Assembly (NCBI GenBank): GCA_020152595.1
Contig: JAIGNY010001253.1
Span: 586,501-650,500 of the forward strand
Direction: 5' to 3'
Length of the DNA: 64,000 bases
Source of the DNA: Chiridota heheva
Lineage: Eukaryota > Echinodermata > Holothuroidea > Apodida > Chiridotidae
Below, in pieces: positions 44,840 through 57,443 of the stretch. The translations under genes and the position numbers were made by a program. Under the pieces are notes generated by a model. The model was not told the origin of the DNA, searched no databases, and was given only the letters and a program-made list of their open reading frames with translations. Position 1 is the stretch's first letter; each line of letters starts with the position of its first letter.

Positions 44840-47305
44840 TTAAGGGTATAACACCTTCAACAGGGTGAATTTTATTGTCAATATTAAGATCTGTGCTATT
44901 CTCATATAATTATTTGCATAAAATGTGACTTAGTAGGTGGTTTTTTTTTTTTAATACTTTTTTGGCCACAAGGAAAGTTATTTGGCTTTTTCTGAAATCT
45001 GGTTTTGCCACAAAAAGTCTTATTTGGCTGAACTTTAATACCGTTTAAAAAAATTTGATGGAAAATAAAACGAGATTAAAAGAGTTTTAAGATTACTTTT
45101 CTGATGACATTCAGACCACGTGATATTTTGCATGTTGTAGGAGTTCTATTTTTTGGTTGTCAGTACATTTTGACTAATCCTAGAAAAACCAGTCTAGACC
45201 CGACATTATGGCCGAACTCTTTCAAAATGTGAAATTTTCTTGACTTACAGTTTGGCCTCTACAAACTTAATTTGTTTGTTTTTTCTTTTAAAAATAATTG
45301 GCTTTGTGCGCTTGGGACAATCTACCAACCAGCAGTGGCGGCGCTACGGTTAGCATTTTCCCCCACAAGATCGCTAACATCAAATGTAGGCTACTTCTAT
45401 ATAGTTATCCTGAATGTGGGAGTTTTTATTCAAGAAGTACAAAGTTCTAGCCAGACGTACTAATAACAAATTATTTCAAATGTGACATGACCAGATGACG
45501 TATATTATATATGATTGTATGACTTAATTTGTTTGCGCAGGTAGCTAACATCAGTATTTGTTTGCAAGGTACATAAAATTATATAGATTTTTTTGTGAGA
45601 GGTGGGGTGATCAGAGGCGTTGCTCACGTGTTAACAAATCCGGAATTTAGGGGACAGGGGCCATTAATTCAGAGGGTGTTCGAAAACCTCTTTGTAAAAA
45701 AAAAGGAAAGGGACTAGAACTTGTAATTCTTGAATTATGCATTTCAAACTTTATACGAACCGGGCCCAACATTTCACACTTGCAGCTTAATAATTACGAA
45801 GAGCCCTCTCGATTTTATGTGTTTGCTCTACTTCACAACAATATTTATGCACAGGTTGGGGTTAAAGTTTGTTAGGGGCGTGTCAGGGGGCGCATGTTTC
45901 TACCTCGTATAATAGAGCTGAATAAAAGTAAAAAAGAACAATGAGAACTTTCGTTAATATCTTGTTCTGCTCAAAAGAATTAAGCTTTAAAGATGTCACA
46001 AGTTGATAACTGGTGTACCACACCTACTGTTGAAGAGTGACGTCACATCCTCACTTTTTTGCCAAATTCTTAAAAAATGAAATAAGGTACATTTAGCCGA
46101 TTTACTTCAGATTGTAAATCACAATTCCTTCTTACACTCTCCCCTGCTTCATATGAACTATGTTTGGGAAAAGTAAGGCCGTGGTTTCTTTTCTCGTCTA
46201 ATTCCATTTTTTTCTTCTGATTCCATGTTATATATTCTATACACATTTCTGAGAACTTAGGATGTCTCCTTAATGGTATTAAGGACGTTTGGGCATATCA
46301 TTAGCTAATTTCCTTTCAAATCTATTAAGAATGAACGTAGCAGAAAAATCATCATTTTCAGTGACTGAGTTAAAGAAATACAAAAAATCACCAGTTATTC
46401 ATCACATATTTAGCATAAATTAAAGCGCAGTTGTCGTCTCTAACGTACAAGGTAAATGAAATTCAAATCCTATGTTTTGATTGGTCGAAACACAATGGTA
46501 CAGTGTGCACTTACATTGATTGACTAATCAGTACAGTTTTGGAAGAAATTGTACGCCGCCACATTTTAATCACGATAGAAAGCCTTTAAGACTCATATCA
46601 AGTTTGATCAGCTTGTATACTGGAACACTAAAAGTGCTATTTTTAAAATTTAAAAAGAAATATGCTCAGATTTTAACCAGTATAGAAGTTGGAAAAACGT
46701 TTTGGACACTTTCTATACCACTTTAGTGGAGTTTCATCCTTTCTGTTTAAGGCCTCTTTTCATATATGATTGACACGCCTAACCATAATCCTGTGAGATT
46801 AAAGCCTTTGTTTTATTAACTCATTCTTTTCAGAAAAGGTGGAACATTAAAAACTCCTATTTCTCAGGATGACGCATTCAACAAAGCAAGAAATAATCTA
46901 TAGGCCTATATTTACTAATTGAAAACTAGAGATGAAGGTGTACATATTGTTGTACGAGTGACAAGACAAGACAATCTTTGAGTTGTCTAAAATGAAAATG
47001 GTTTTTCATAGCAGTTTCGACAGGAAAAACCTTGCACATTCAATCTGCTGGACCTGTTTTTTCATATATCATGTACATTAGTAATTTCATAAAATGGTCA
47101 TTAGACTTTTTGTATTTATTTCAATGCATAAATCACTATTAAAATTGTTGGTGTTTTTTTGTTTTCATCCAATCCAACTCTTCAACAGAAAAACCAAAGC
47201 CATTTTGAAAGGGCTAACTTGTTTCACTTTACATTGGTATGTGTAGTAGCTATTCTCTCATGCCATTTTAAAGATATATGGACGTATGGTGCCCCAAAAA
47301 ATAAT
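44840..47305. other. Spacer of inverted duplication, unannotated
   Basis: About 2.5 kb of AT-rich DNA. Apart from the truncated MITE end at 45333, no supported feature was recognised. Confidence 0.45.
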
Positions 47306-47649
47306 TGGGCACCAACTGTTGTATTAGGCATGATTATTAAACTCCGCCTTTATTATTGCGCACATTATCATAAAGTTGCTACAGTATATGAACTGACCAC
47401 TTATTTTATTTAGTATGCTCAGTCAGGGAGTGTGGCAGGATGTGACTGCATATGGACATAGGGAGGGATGCCATGTGGGACATGGATGGAGGCCATATGA
47501 TAGAAAATATACCATGTGGTATTTACAAAGGGGCATATCAGGCATAATTATTTGACTGCCTTTTTTTTTATTTAACAAGGCATTTGCATTTAAGTTATTA
47601 TATGAACTGACACTTTCATACATAGTTTGCTCAATCAGAGCTGATAGCT

Positions 47650-48510
47650 AGGATGAGACTGGGACATAGGGTGGGATGCCATGTGGAACAGGGTGGAATG
47701 CCATGTAGGATATATGGTGGAATGTCATGCGGGACATAGGGTGGAATGCCATGTCATGTGGGACATCATGGGGTGGGATGCTATGTAAGACATGGGGTGG
47801 GAATGCCAGAGTAACAAAAGAGTGTGACATAGGTTAGGGTGGGGTGTGGGACATAAGCTAGGAGGCCATGGGAAAATGGGATGTGATGCCATAAAGTAGG
47901 ATGTCATTGGGACAGTGGGAGGATACCATGTGGAACATATGGTGAGATGCCATGTGGAACATATGGTGAGATGCCATGTGGAACATAAGGTTGGATGCCA
48001 TGTGGGTCATAAGGTAGGAAGCCATATGGGACATAGGTTTGGATGCCATGTGGGTCATAGGGTGGGGTGCTATGTGGGGTATATAATGGAATGCCATGTG
48101 GGACATATGGTGGAATGCCATGTGGGACATACTGTTTGGTGGAATGCCATGTGAGACATACTGTATGGTGGAATATCATGTGGGAGATATAGTGGAATGG
48201 TATGGGATGTCATGTGGGACATGGGGTGGGATGATATTTGGGACATGGGATTGGATCCATGTAGGACATAGGGTGGGATGCCATGTGGGTCATAGGATGG
48301 GATGCCTGTGGGACATATGGTGGAATGTCACATGGGACAAGGGATGTCATGTGGGACATGGGATGTCATGTGGGGCATGGGGTGGGATGCCATGTGGGAT
48401 ATATGGTGGAATGCCATGTGGGACAAAGGATGGGATGTTATGTAGAACATGGGATTGGACGTCATGTGGAACATGGGATGCCATGTCAGACTTAGTGTGA
48501 GATGCCATTT
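47650..48510. repeat. 19/24-bp minisatellite array, right arm of duplication
   Basis: Units on the plus strand read GGGATGCCATGTGGGACATA with a 5-bp optional insert. Inverse orientation to 39965-40989. Confidence 0.93.
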
Positions 48511-49049
48511 TTATAATTGGTTGGGTCATATGATATGGGTGTCAACTGGGATGGACATGCAAATCATGACGGTATTTATTGTTCTAGTTTTATTTGAAAG
48601 GGCCCTTTTCCTTTGAAAAAAAAAGGGGCACTTTTCCCTCATAAAAGGGCCCTTTTCCTCTCTGAAAAAGGGCAATTCTTAAACTTTTGAGAAAAGTGTG
48701 GGGGGCATATTCCCTTGTGGATCCCCCCCCCCCACCAGTTCCACTGCCTATGTTTCTGCCACAAATCTCAGTCACTAAAAATAATGAGAATAAATTCCTG
48801 CAATAATTTGATTAGGATTATGGTAAAGATTCCAAACCTTTGTTTAGATTTTAAAATAATAATAAGAGACAATTAAAACAAATGAAAAAGTTTACATCAT
48901 CCACAGGCATCCTGGGATGTGTTACCTAAACATTCGTTAAAATACAAGCTGAGAATATTAAACAAAAAGAGAACAAAACATGTGTTTTCTGTAAAATGTA
49001 TTCTGTACAAAAAGCATTTGTACATTTCAAATGATTATCAATCCTATAT

Positions 49050-49130
49050 TGCATTATAAAGTGATTGCATGATAAAGTGATTGCATGATAAAGTGATTGC
49101 ATAATAAAGTGATTGCATAATTTGATTGCA
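49050..49130. repeat. 16-bp minisatellite, right arm
   Basis: Four to five copies of AAAGTGATTGCATGAT, the inverse of the 39290-39437 array. The copy-number difference shows the arrays changed after duplication. Confidence 0.9.
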
Positions 49131-49312
49131 TATTGTGTAAAACTTGTGATTTCCAGAGTTGATTGCACATTCTTGGTTTCAAAATTCTTTCCAAAATAAT
49201 TACAATTTCTCTAAATTCTCAAATGTAATGTCCATAATTTTGTTTCTTGTCGTTGTTGAGTTGAAAAGGTGACAAACATTTTTTTTTTTTTTTTTTTTTT
49301 ACGAGATTAAAT

Positions 49313-49504
49313 TTACAGATCCGTGATAGGGAAGAAGAGTCTGCCTGGTGGAAGATCTATGATGTGCAGATCCTCTGGATGGGCGTCATCAGCACCCCTG
49401 GTGCTCCTCTTCTGTCTCCAGGCAACTTTCTTGGCCTTCTTGCGCTTTGTTTTATCTCTGGCATGTCTTGGCTGAGAAGCAGCAGCTTGCTGTTGCTGCA
49501 GGAG
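49313..49504 (-). CDS. Last exon of unrecognised minus-strand gene
   Basis: This exon starts after acceptor CAACAACAACAG|CTC (upstream pyrimidine tract TTTTTCTTCTGTTTTT) and encodes 63 codons plus TAA. It has a Gln/Ala stretch (LLQQQQAAASQ), a basic block KTKRKKAKKVAWRQKR that could be a nuclear localisation or nucleic-acid-contact segment, and a conserved-looking end EDLHIIDLPPGRLFFPITDL. It joins in phase 0 to 50587-50537. I do not recognise the family. It is paralogous to the end of 38467-39116. Confidence 0.7.
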   Translation of the reverse strand, partial: LLQQQQAAASQPRHARDKTKRKKAKKVAWRQKRSTRGADDAHPEDLHIIDLPPGRLFFPITDL

Positions 49505-50536
49505 CTGTTGTTGTTGGCGGTACATAAAAACAGAAGAAAAATAAATAGATATAAGATATAACTGGATATCTATTTTCTTTACATAATCAGCTTATTTTGA
49601 CGCTCCTTTTAGCTCTCATTAAAATAACTTGTGGCAACTTCATGTTTGTGTTTAACATGCACTTGAACACTTAAAGTCGAATGTGCTAAAAGAGGTTAAT
49701 TATGAAGAGTTAATTGCTTGGACTGAGTTGAAAAGAGATGTGTTAGTCTTGTGGGATTATATATAGAAAACGAAGGTATCCAGGGTATAGAGAGAAAAGG
49801 AACAGCAAAGTGTAAAGGGGGCAAAGGAGTGCGTAATATAAGGCCCAGACAGTGGCCACATTGAGATAGTCGGACTACTTTCATTTTATTTGATTTAATC
49901 CATTTTCTTTATTTTCAAATCAATTTCTAACAATATACAGAAATCAAAGCAAAATGTCTGTAGAAAATAATACGAAAATATTTTGACATGTAAAATGAAT
50001 AAACAAAACAAAAAACTTTGCTATAAAGATAAATAATATAAAGGACCATAAAAAGAAGTCTTTCCTAATCTAGCCCTTGAAAATGAACAATAATAGTAAA
50101 TAGAAATGCAACTGTTAACTTCGCCCTCAGTACAAACAATGATTTACTTGGGTTTTTTTAGCATTAGGTCTGGTTTGAAAGAAGGATAGGGGAGAGAAAC
50201 ATTTAATAATTGAAAAATTGTATGTACTGGAGGAAAATTAGTACTCCTGTGGAGGAATTCTTTTTAAAGAAGTCAGAGATAGTACTATCAGAGGTAGCAT
50301 ATGATTAGAAAAGGTGTTTCAGAGTGGAGGGTGTATCAGCTTGAGGAGTGATGATAAATTATATTCTTCTTAGATTTTTACTGGGTAGGACTATGGTAAA
50401 GACTTTTAGTCAGAATTTGCTGTACTCCTTCCAAGATTCATGATAGATAATTGAAAATCAACATTTTATATAAAAGATACCAAGTTCCGCCAACTGTTGA
50501 GTCATACACCACGAAATAACATAACAACTTGCTTAC

Positions 50537-50587
50537 CGGTTTTGGTTGCTCAACACAGAAAATACTGAAATCTGTTGTTGTTTTCTC
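50537..50587 (-). CDS. Exon of unrecognised minus-strand gene
   Basis: A 51-bp phase-0 exon between acceptor TTTCTTTTCAG|GAG and donor CCG|GTAAGC, encoding EKTTTDFSIFCVEQPKP. Confidence 0.65.
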
Positions 50588-50893
50588 CTGAAAAGAAACA
50601 AAAACAAGACAGTTTTACAAAATGCTGCCTTGCATGTGTTACATAAACCTCATATTTGATATTGAAAACCTTGGGATATTTTTCTGGATATGATCTTTGC
50701 CCACAAGGTCCGTTGAGTACTATTACTTCCTGACAGCTTTGATCAATTGATTAAATTATATCCCAATTTACCTAATAGTAAAAGTGTGCAGAACAAGGAG
50801 GTCCAGCAGCTGGGTTCAATTGGGTGGAGGAGCTATGTCCACAAGGGTTTTACCTTCTCATTGTAACATTTATAATTCAAAAGCACAAATCAC

Positions 50894-51010
50894 CTCCTTG
50901 CTTTTAGCCACTCCTTGCGCTGCAGGTGAAGGCAGATTGTTTCCAGTTTGAGGAGCCACTGTCTTGCTGTTATCATGGTGAGCAGTTACTGCAGCAATTT
51001 CAGGCAATCG
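50894..51010 (-). CDS. Exon of unrecognised minus-strand gene
   Basis: A 117-bp exon, phase 0 at both ends (acceptor TGTCATCCAG|CGA, donor GAG|GTGATT). It encodes RLPEIAAVTAHHDNSKTVAP, then a Pro/Ala/Gln-rich stretch ending VAKSKE. The acceptor could lie at 50989 instead. The low-complexity composition suggests a disordered linker. Confidence 0.6.
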
Positions 51011-51486
51011 CTGGATGACATACATAGTCAATGGTTTTAAGCCACAAAATCGCAGGACAAAATATGATGAAATACATTTGAGAAATCCAGGATGTAACAT
51101 CACACCTAGTATGATTTCAGTAATTTCTACACAAATGATACCCAACTTTAAACTTAACTATTTCCTTAATGTTTCTTTTGAATTCCTCACATAAGATGGA
51201 CTTGCGTGACCCCTCAACTAGTCCTTTGAATCCCTCCTCCCCAACCCCTCATTAAGCTCCTTCCTCCCTCACCAAACCCCCAATAAGCTCCCTCATTCTC
51301 CTTTCCTAAACATACCCTTATCTTAATCTTATTTGATATTCAGGAGCCTGCATGCTTTGTATGTGAAATCCCCAAACTTTCTAGGTTTTATTTATTTTAA
51401 CAAATGGAAGCACTTAATGTAGCTGGTGCAGGGAAGATCTAATCTCAAAGACTACTGTCTTACTTTCTTTTCATCATGATACTTAC

Positions 51487-51567
51487 AAGTTCATCCTCAT
51501 GTTTAAGAAGGTAAGGCCATTGACCTTTCATGTCATTGAAGAGGTATACAGAAAGGCAACAGTCATT
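51487..51567 (-). CDS. Exon of unrecognised minus-strand gene
   Basis: An 81-bp phase-0 exon with strong splice sites (TTGTCTTTGCAG|AAT, CTT|GTAAGT), encoding NDCCLSVYLFNDMKGQWPYL and then LKHEDEL. This is the most globular-looking part of the protein. I cannot assign a family. Confidence 0.7.
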
Positions 51568-51825
51568 CTGCAAAGACAAATCAAAATATTTGAAAAATAC
51601 AATCCTTCCTTTTCCCCCATCTACCCAATATTGAAAAACTTAAAAATTCACACAATACAAACAGTGACAATTTTAATTTACAGAAGGGCTAATGCAGTTC
51701 ATCTGATATTAGGCCTATAATCTGATATTTGACCACCTTTTCCTGTTTGGCAGAGGCTCATCACTTATTTCTGCCTCACTTGGTTGACTGGCAGTCACAT
51801 TGCCTTTTAATGCCCCAATTTCTAC

Positions 51826-51936
51826 CTGCAACAACATTGGTTTAGCATGTGATGTCCAAACTGCTCCATTGTTGCTTGGGTTGTCATGGGAACCTCTGGC
51901 TCCTAGCTGTTTACCAAAGAACTCTTCAATGGGTTC
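51826..51936 (-). CDS. Exon of unrecognised minus-strand gene
   Basis: A 111-bp phase-0 exon after a long pyrimidine tract (CTCCCCCTCCCAACCAG|GAA), ending CAG|GTAGAA. It encodes EPIEEFFGKQLGARGSHDNP and then SNNGAVWTSHAKPMLLQ. The frame stays open past the donor to 51715, so a longer exon form is possible. Confidence 0.65.
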
Positions 51937-52189
51937 CTGGTTGGGAGGGGGAGGAGGAAGGAAGAATAGGATTTTATCAAATTTGAATGATTTTTGAATT
52001 TTCTTCATCTTCTTACATTGTTAATGATGGAAAAGGTCCAAGTTAGTAAAATAATTGATCCAAAGAAGGTCGAAGGAGCAATCAGATGTTGAATAGAACA
52101 CAATTAACATGGTAGAGTGTGAGGTTAAGTCTATATCACACACAGCGCCTTTTCTATGGCACTCTAAAACTGAGGTATTATGCTTATCA

Positions 52190-52556
52190 AAGGTGTCCAA
52201 ACAGCAGAAGGCATCCAAACAACATAAGGCATCCAAACAGCAGAATGCATCCAAACAGCAGAAAGCATCCGAAAAGCAGAAGAAATCCGAACAGCAGAAG
52301 GCATTCGAACAGCAGAAGGCATCTGAACAGCAGAAGGCACCCATACAGCAGAAGGCATCCAAACAGCAGAAGGCACCCGAACAGCAGAAGGCATACAAGG
52401 CATCCAAACAGCAAAAGGCATACAAACAGCAGAAGGCATCCAAACAGCAGAAGGTATCCAAACAGCAGAAGACATCCAGACAGCAGAAGGCATCCAAACA
52501 GCAGAAGGCATCCAAAAAACAGAAGGCATCCAAACAGCAGAAGGCATCCATAGGCA
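52190..52556. repeat. 18-bp minisatellite (AAACAGCAGAAGGCATCC)
   Basis: About 20 copies of AAACAGCAGAAGGCATCC. Because 18 is divisible by 3 it gives long frames (KQQKAS repeats on plus, MPSAVW-type on minus). It sits between the exon at 51936 and the candidate exon at 52715, most likely intronic. A coding role cannot be fully excluded. Confidence 0.92.
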
Positions 52557-52580
52557 TTCATTTTTTGAAATAAAATAATC

Positions 52581-52715
52581 TTTAACACACCTGTCACATG
52601 AAATCCTTCTGAGGTGACACGGCTTATGTACCTCTGCTTCTCCTTCTTACTGATACTAACAGCTGCTGATCTCTGCTTGCCATTCTGACAAAAAGCTGAG
52701 GAAGTCCTCCAACCA
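52581..52715 (-). CDS. Candidate upstream exon of the minus-strand gene
   Basis: After acceptor TTTGAATTTCAG the minus strand has a coding-like reading (TSSAFCQNGKQRSAAVSISK, then KEKQRYISRVTSEG). Possible donors include AG|GTACAT at 52632 and ACAG|GTGTGT near 52587. The phase does not match the phase-0 start of the next exon cleanly. Another frame begins WLEDFLSFLSEWQAEIS but stops. Confidence 0.25.
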
Positions 52716-52719
52716 CTGA

Positions 52720-54179
52720 AATTCAAACAAAAGGGAGTCATATATCAAAATATGTCATTCTAAATGCTACAGAAAGTGTTTATAACAAGTACCTGTAGTA
52801 GTAAGTATTGGCTACACATATTCAAATCAATTATCAGTCTGAAGCAAACCCTGTAAGCATAGCACAGAAAATGCTTTCTATCACCAAATTTTTCACCTGG
52901 ATCCCTTCTAAGACACAGCACCTTGTTAGATTCAAGAAAATGCATCTAAATTAAAGACTTCCAGGAATTGAAAATCCCTTTTTAAGGAAAATATCAATTG
53001 TCCCATATAATGATATGCCACCAATCCTAAACAAGAGTGTTAATACACTAAAGGGCTGATCTTTAAATTCCCCTGCCTATGCTGCAACCAACAAATGTCT
53101 TGAAAGCTGATGAATGGATATCATTTAAGTAAACATACACATGAAATTGAATATAAGTGTACAAAAAAACAAAAAAATGCTTACCTTAAGCCTTCCGGGT
53201 TATGCTCTTAAATTTTGTTCCGCAGAGATGACAAAGAGACCTCAAAATGAGATGATACATTTCCATCTGAAATGAAAAAAATAATGAGGCAAAATACTGA
53301 ATGATTTATCATCTTTACAGTATGTACAAAATCTGTGCTCACAGAGTGGTAAGAGTTTAGTAATGGCCAGAAACTAAGCCTATTTATCATATGATTTACT
53401 AAAATGATAACTATTGCAATATCTTTTGTACAAATGTTTACACAGATTAAATGATCACAAATGATTATAGAGTATCTCTGAGCAAATGCTGTACATACAC
53501 GTATATGAAAATGAATAACTTTAATTAATTTGTAAATGGCTTCTGCAGTTAAAATGCATTGCTAACTTACAGTAATAACAGTTGATATTGACAATTTAAA
53601 CACAAAAATATGGCCAGGGATTCAAATACACAAGTTCACACAAGAGAGCCTTCCTTTGAATGATAAATCTGAAATGCGACAGCATTTTCATAAAGTGCTT
53701 TTTGTTCATACAATTTTTTCTCCAATTCACCACTACTTTTCCACTTTTTTGTAAATATGATGAAGACCCACTTGATCAAATTGAAACAAATCATCCGGGT
53801 GGGAAAAATTGGGAGGAACTTTAGAAGCAGGTTCTCTCGAAAAATAATCAGACTCATGAACTTCTAAGGTGAATGATGTAATCTTATCAATTATTAAAGA
53901 ATCTTTTGTGTAATCTTATGGCTTCCATGCAGTATCCCCGGCTACAGTAGCATTAAAGTCGCATGGTCCAGCATTGTACAAATCTTAATAAAAGAATGAT
54001 GCATATTCATATTGGAAGAACTTATTATGTATGTCCAAACTATGGCATATCCCTGGCGGCTGGGCAGCAAAGTTGCAAGGCCGCCAGCTGTACTAAGCTA
54101 GCTTAACTATAAAATGATGAATATTTTTTTATGTATCATAATAGGGTAAAAAAACACAACAATTACAACCTGAAACTAT
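52720..54179. other. 5' side of the minus-strand gene, unannotated
   Basis: A possible exon lies at about 53187-53268 (acceptor TTTTTCATTTCAG, donor AAG|GTAAGC), but its frames contain stops. Nothing else is supported. Confidence 0.35.
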
Positions 54180-55250
54180 TTAAGTATGCCTCTCTATCAT
54201 TTCTGATTCTAAACAGGTTTTATCTGGTGTACCACACACAAGGTACTGTTTTGGGTCCATTACTTTTCCTTTTATATGTAAATGACATCCCTGATAATAT
54301 AAACAGCACAGTTAGACTGTTTGCTGATGACTGCCTTGTGTGGAGAACAATTGATAACCCCTATGACCAACAAATCCTCCAAGATAATCTTAACAAACTT
54401 GAACAGTGGCAAAACAAATGGCAAATGAATTTCAACCCCTCTAAATGCTACATCTTGTCAATTTCCTCTAAGAAATGCTTTAAATCACCTGTTTATACCT
54501 TATGCAACCAGCCACTAAAACATGTCAAGTCCCACCCATACATACCTAGGTGTTGAAATTGATAATAAACTTAGATGTGATAAACATATACATAACATAA
54601 CCAAGAAAGCTGACTGTACTTGGCCTATTAAAACGTTACCTCTCAAACTGTCCCACCGACGTTAAATTTACTGCTTATAAAGCTCTAGTCAGGCCAGTAC
54701 TTGAGTACGCATCAGCAGTCTGGGACCCCCATCACCAGAGCGATGTGGATAAACTTGAATCTATTCAAAGCAAAGCAGCCAGGCTCTGTATGGCAGACTG
54801 CTCTTATACATCTAGTGTAAAAAACATGCTTCATAAATTAGATTGGCCTCTGCTACAAACATGAAGATACAACACCCGGCTACAAATGCTTCATAAAATC
54901 AATAACAATCTTGTCGCCATCAATAAAGATGAACTTATCCCCACCGTCAGAATTAATACAACTTACAAGAAATAATCATGACTTTAATTTCCAGGTTCCC
55001 TATGCTAAAAAGAATGTTTACAAACACTCTTTCTTCCCTCACACACTAAAGGATTTGAATGATTTACCGTCAGACATTGTACATGCGCCAAGTCTCAACT
55101 GTTTTAAAGCTAAACTTACTAACACTTGTATTGCTATTAAACTAGTTTTTTTATATTTTTTTTACTCATACTTTTTACGCTCGGTTGGCGTTCAGGCGTT
55201 CATGTCCTCTTGAAGGATTTTTGCCGACTAAACCGATTTCGATTTTAAAC
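54180..55250 (+). mobile_element. Truncated LINE with reverse transcriptase fragment
   Basis: Plus-strand frames include the RT block QGTVLGPLLFLLYVNDIPDN and the catalytic LFADDC box. These are followed by EQWQNKWQMNFNPSKC, VRPVLEYASAVWDPH and FPHTLKDLNDLPSDIV, the usual order of a Jockey/CR1-type polyprotein from the middle of RT to the C-terminus. Frameshifts break it and the 5' half is absent. The 3' end (TTTTTACGCTCGGTTGGCGT) recurs at 9480-9600 and 57465-57539. An 8-bp GCGTTCAG duplication is seen near 55185. Confidence 0.88.
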
Positions 55251-56164
55251 CTAAAGTTATTATTTCTATGCAATGAAGTGCAGTAACACATTATAGAAAG
55301 ATGATATGCAAATTCTTTCAACAATTTTAAAATAAGAGCCAAAATATTGCACGCAAAAAATAAAGAAAAAAAGGGTAGGCATAGACCTACGCCAATTTCC
55401 CATTGTGTATTGGTTCTTTGTTTTGTAGGCTAAATGAAAATAAATTAAGGGAAATTTCTTTTGCCTTAGCCTGCACAAACTTCTGAGCCACATTACTAAA
55501 GTGCATCACAACTGTAGTAATTTTTTAAAGAATCTTGCATTCGATCACCATATGTAGCTTCATTCTTTTAGGCCTAGGCCTAAAATCGGTTTAGGTTTGT
55601 TTTCTTAGTAAGGCCCAAGGCCTATCCTGGGCACACTACCTTGACGAAGTTAGCCTGCACAGCAGTATTAATACCAGTAGTACCGTCAATATTATATCAG
55701 TATCACTTTCTTGGCCTTCGATTTTTGATCTTATTCCTACTATTTTAAGACTTAAATATTCAACAATTTCCAAACGATTTTCAATATAACACTGGGTAAA
55801 AAGTAGTTGCCATGGAAACAACCTGAAAATCTGACCAAAAAGTGCGATTTTCTCGATTGGAGTACATTGCACACATACAATTACAAGCGCTGTCAGAAGT
55901 GCATAAAGACAAACAAGCTAAATTGACCCAGCGTCATTTGCAGGAACCTGCAGAAAATAACCCCAAAATACAATTTAGGCAAGCTATTTTCCAAAATTAT
56001 TAACCATAAATGTCACCAATAACATGAGGATAACTTACCGTTAAAAAAAGAGATCGATTTCGTTTTTTTTATAGTATTTTTGTAACGACTTGCTCTACAA
56101 CTGCACATAACTTTCATTGGGGAAACTACGTCAAAATACACACTGCGCAGCCGTATAACGTAAG
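55251..56164. other. Unannotated intergenic sequence
   Basis: AT-rich DNA. A promoter for the minus-strand gene could lie here but no element stands out. Confidence 0.4.
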
Positions 56165-56835
56165 GCACAGGTCACTTTAAAATTATTATTATTATTATTC
56201 ACAACTTCTACAGCGCCAAATCCAAAAAAGGCTCTTGGCGCTTTACAAAAGACAAAACATGAAAGACACATTAAAAGCTTAAATACAGTCAAACGATACT
56301 AGGGCCTTAACAATATAAAAACCTTAATAACCGATACAAGGGCCTAAACAGTATAAAAAGGTATATACAAACTATAAAAGCAGTAAAAGCGAGGTAGAAA
56401 GGTATAAAACTGGTAATGTACAAAAAGTAGAACTTACAAGTAAAAAACAATCAAAGTACTGAAAATAGCTATGAGTCAAAAGCAGCCACAAACAAGTGAG
56501 TTTTGAGGAATTTCTTGAAAGTTTTGACATCAGGGCACATTTTATGAAAACGGGCAAATTGTTCCAGAGAGTAGCAGCAGAGTGACTAAAAATTCTATCT
56601 GAGTAACGGGCAGTGTTGGTTTTGGGAACAACAAGTAAATATTTATTTTGTGATCTAAGATTACGAGGTGGATTATAAAGGGTAAGTTCATCAGCCAGGT
56701 AGGCAGGGGCGAGACCATTTAGAGATTTATAAGCAAAGAGCAGTATTTTGAAAGTAGGTCTGTAACATACAGGAAGCCAGTGGAGTTGTCTAAGAATGGG
56801 TGTAATGTGGTCATGCCGGGGAGTTCTAGTAATTA
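56165..56835 (-). mobile_element. CR1/L2-like LINE pol C-terminus with (ATT)n tail
   Basis: Read on the minus strand: TRTPRHDHITPILRQLHWLP, VCYRPTFKILLFAYKSLNGL, APAYLADEL, YNPPRNLRSQ, then LWNNLPVF. This is the highly conserved terminal part of CR1/L2 polyproteins. The 3' UTR (GTAAAGCGCCAAGAGCC) ends in an ATTATTATT tail at about 56186-56203. Frames are partly intact but truncated. Confidence 0.88.
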
Positions 56836-57443
56836 AATGACTTTATAACGACGTTATTTGCTGGCTTGCTCTAGCCTTATTTACCTCCATGCTCTAGCGC
56901 TCTCAGCGGCTACACACATTGTTTCAATAGGACTTTTATGGGGACCATGGGATGTGGGTGTTGAGTGAATCTGCAGAATATTAAGTTAAAGCCGTGTATG
57001 GGTTAATTTGTCGGTGTTTTTTGCCGGAGGCTACGCTTTACGACCGTCAGCTCTCCATGTGTGGAAGCTCTTTGATCTGAGGTGACTTTCAAGTCTGAAT
57101 CTGAATTTAAGGCCACTCTGAATCTGGATATGAGGCTACACCCAATCTGAATCTAAATATGTTGTGGCAGGAAATTCAAATATCATGCATCGAGCGTCAG
57201 TGGCTATAGTACGGGTTACAAATGAAAAGGGTAACATTTTATATTAATATCATTAATGCAATCTGGTGTGTAGTATATCAGGTCGATTACATTTTCAACA
57301 ATAAATCAATCTGAATTATAAATATTGTCCTTGACAATGACATATTCGATTGTTTACGCATAGTAATATGTAAAGGGTAGTATATCAGTTCCACGAATAT
57401 TTGTAAGCAGACCGCTAGAATTTGGACCATGGCTAACAAAAAA
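56836..57443. other. Unannotated intergenic sequence
   Basis: No supported feature; a few irregular GAATCTGAAT words near 57090-57160. Confidence 0.4.

Larger units (their letters stand above)
47306..49520 (-). repeat. Right arm of large inverted duplication
   Basis: Inverse copy of 38925-41362 with the same internal order, slightly shorter because its tandem arrays have fewer units. Its outer end holds the intact last exon of the minus-strand gene, while the left arm's version is frameshifted. Confidence 0.88.

Noticed and set aside
52021..52741. KQQKAS-type and Cys-rich repeat frames
   Set aside because: 18-bp minisatellite most likely in an intron; Cys-rich reading is the antisense of CAGCAGAAGGCATCC.
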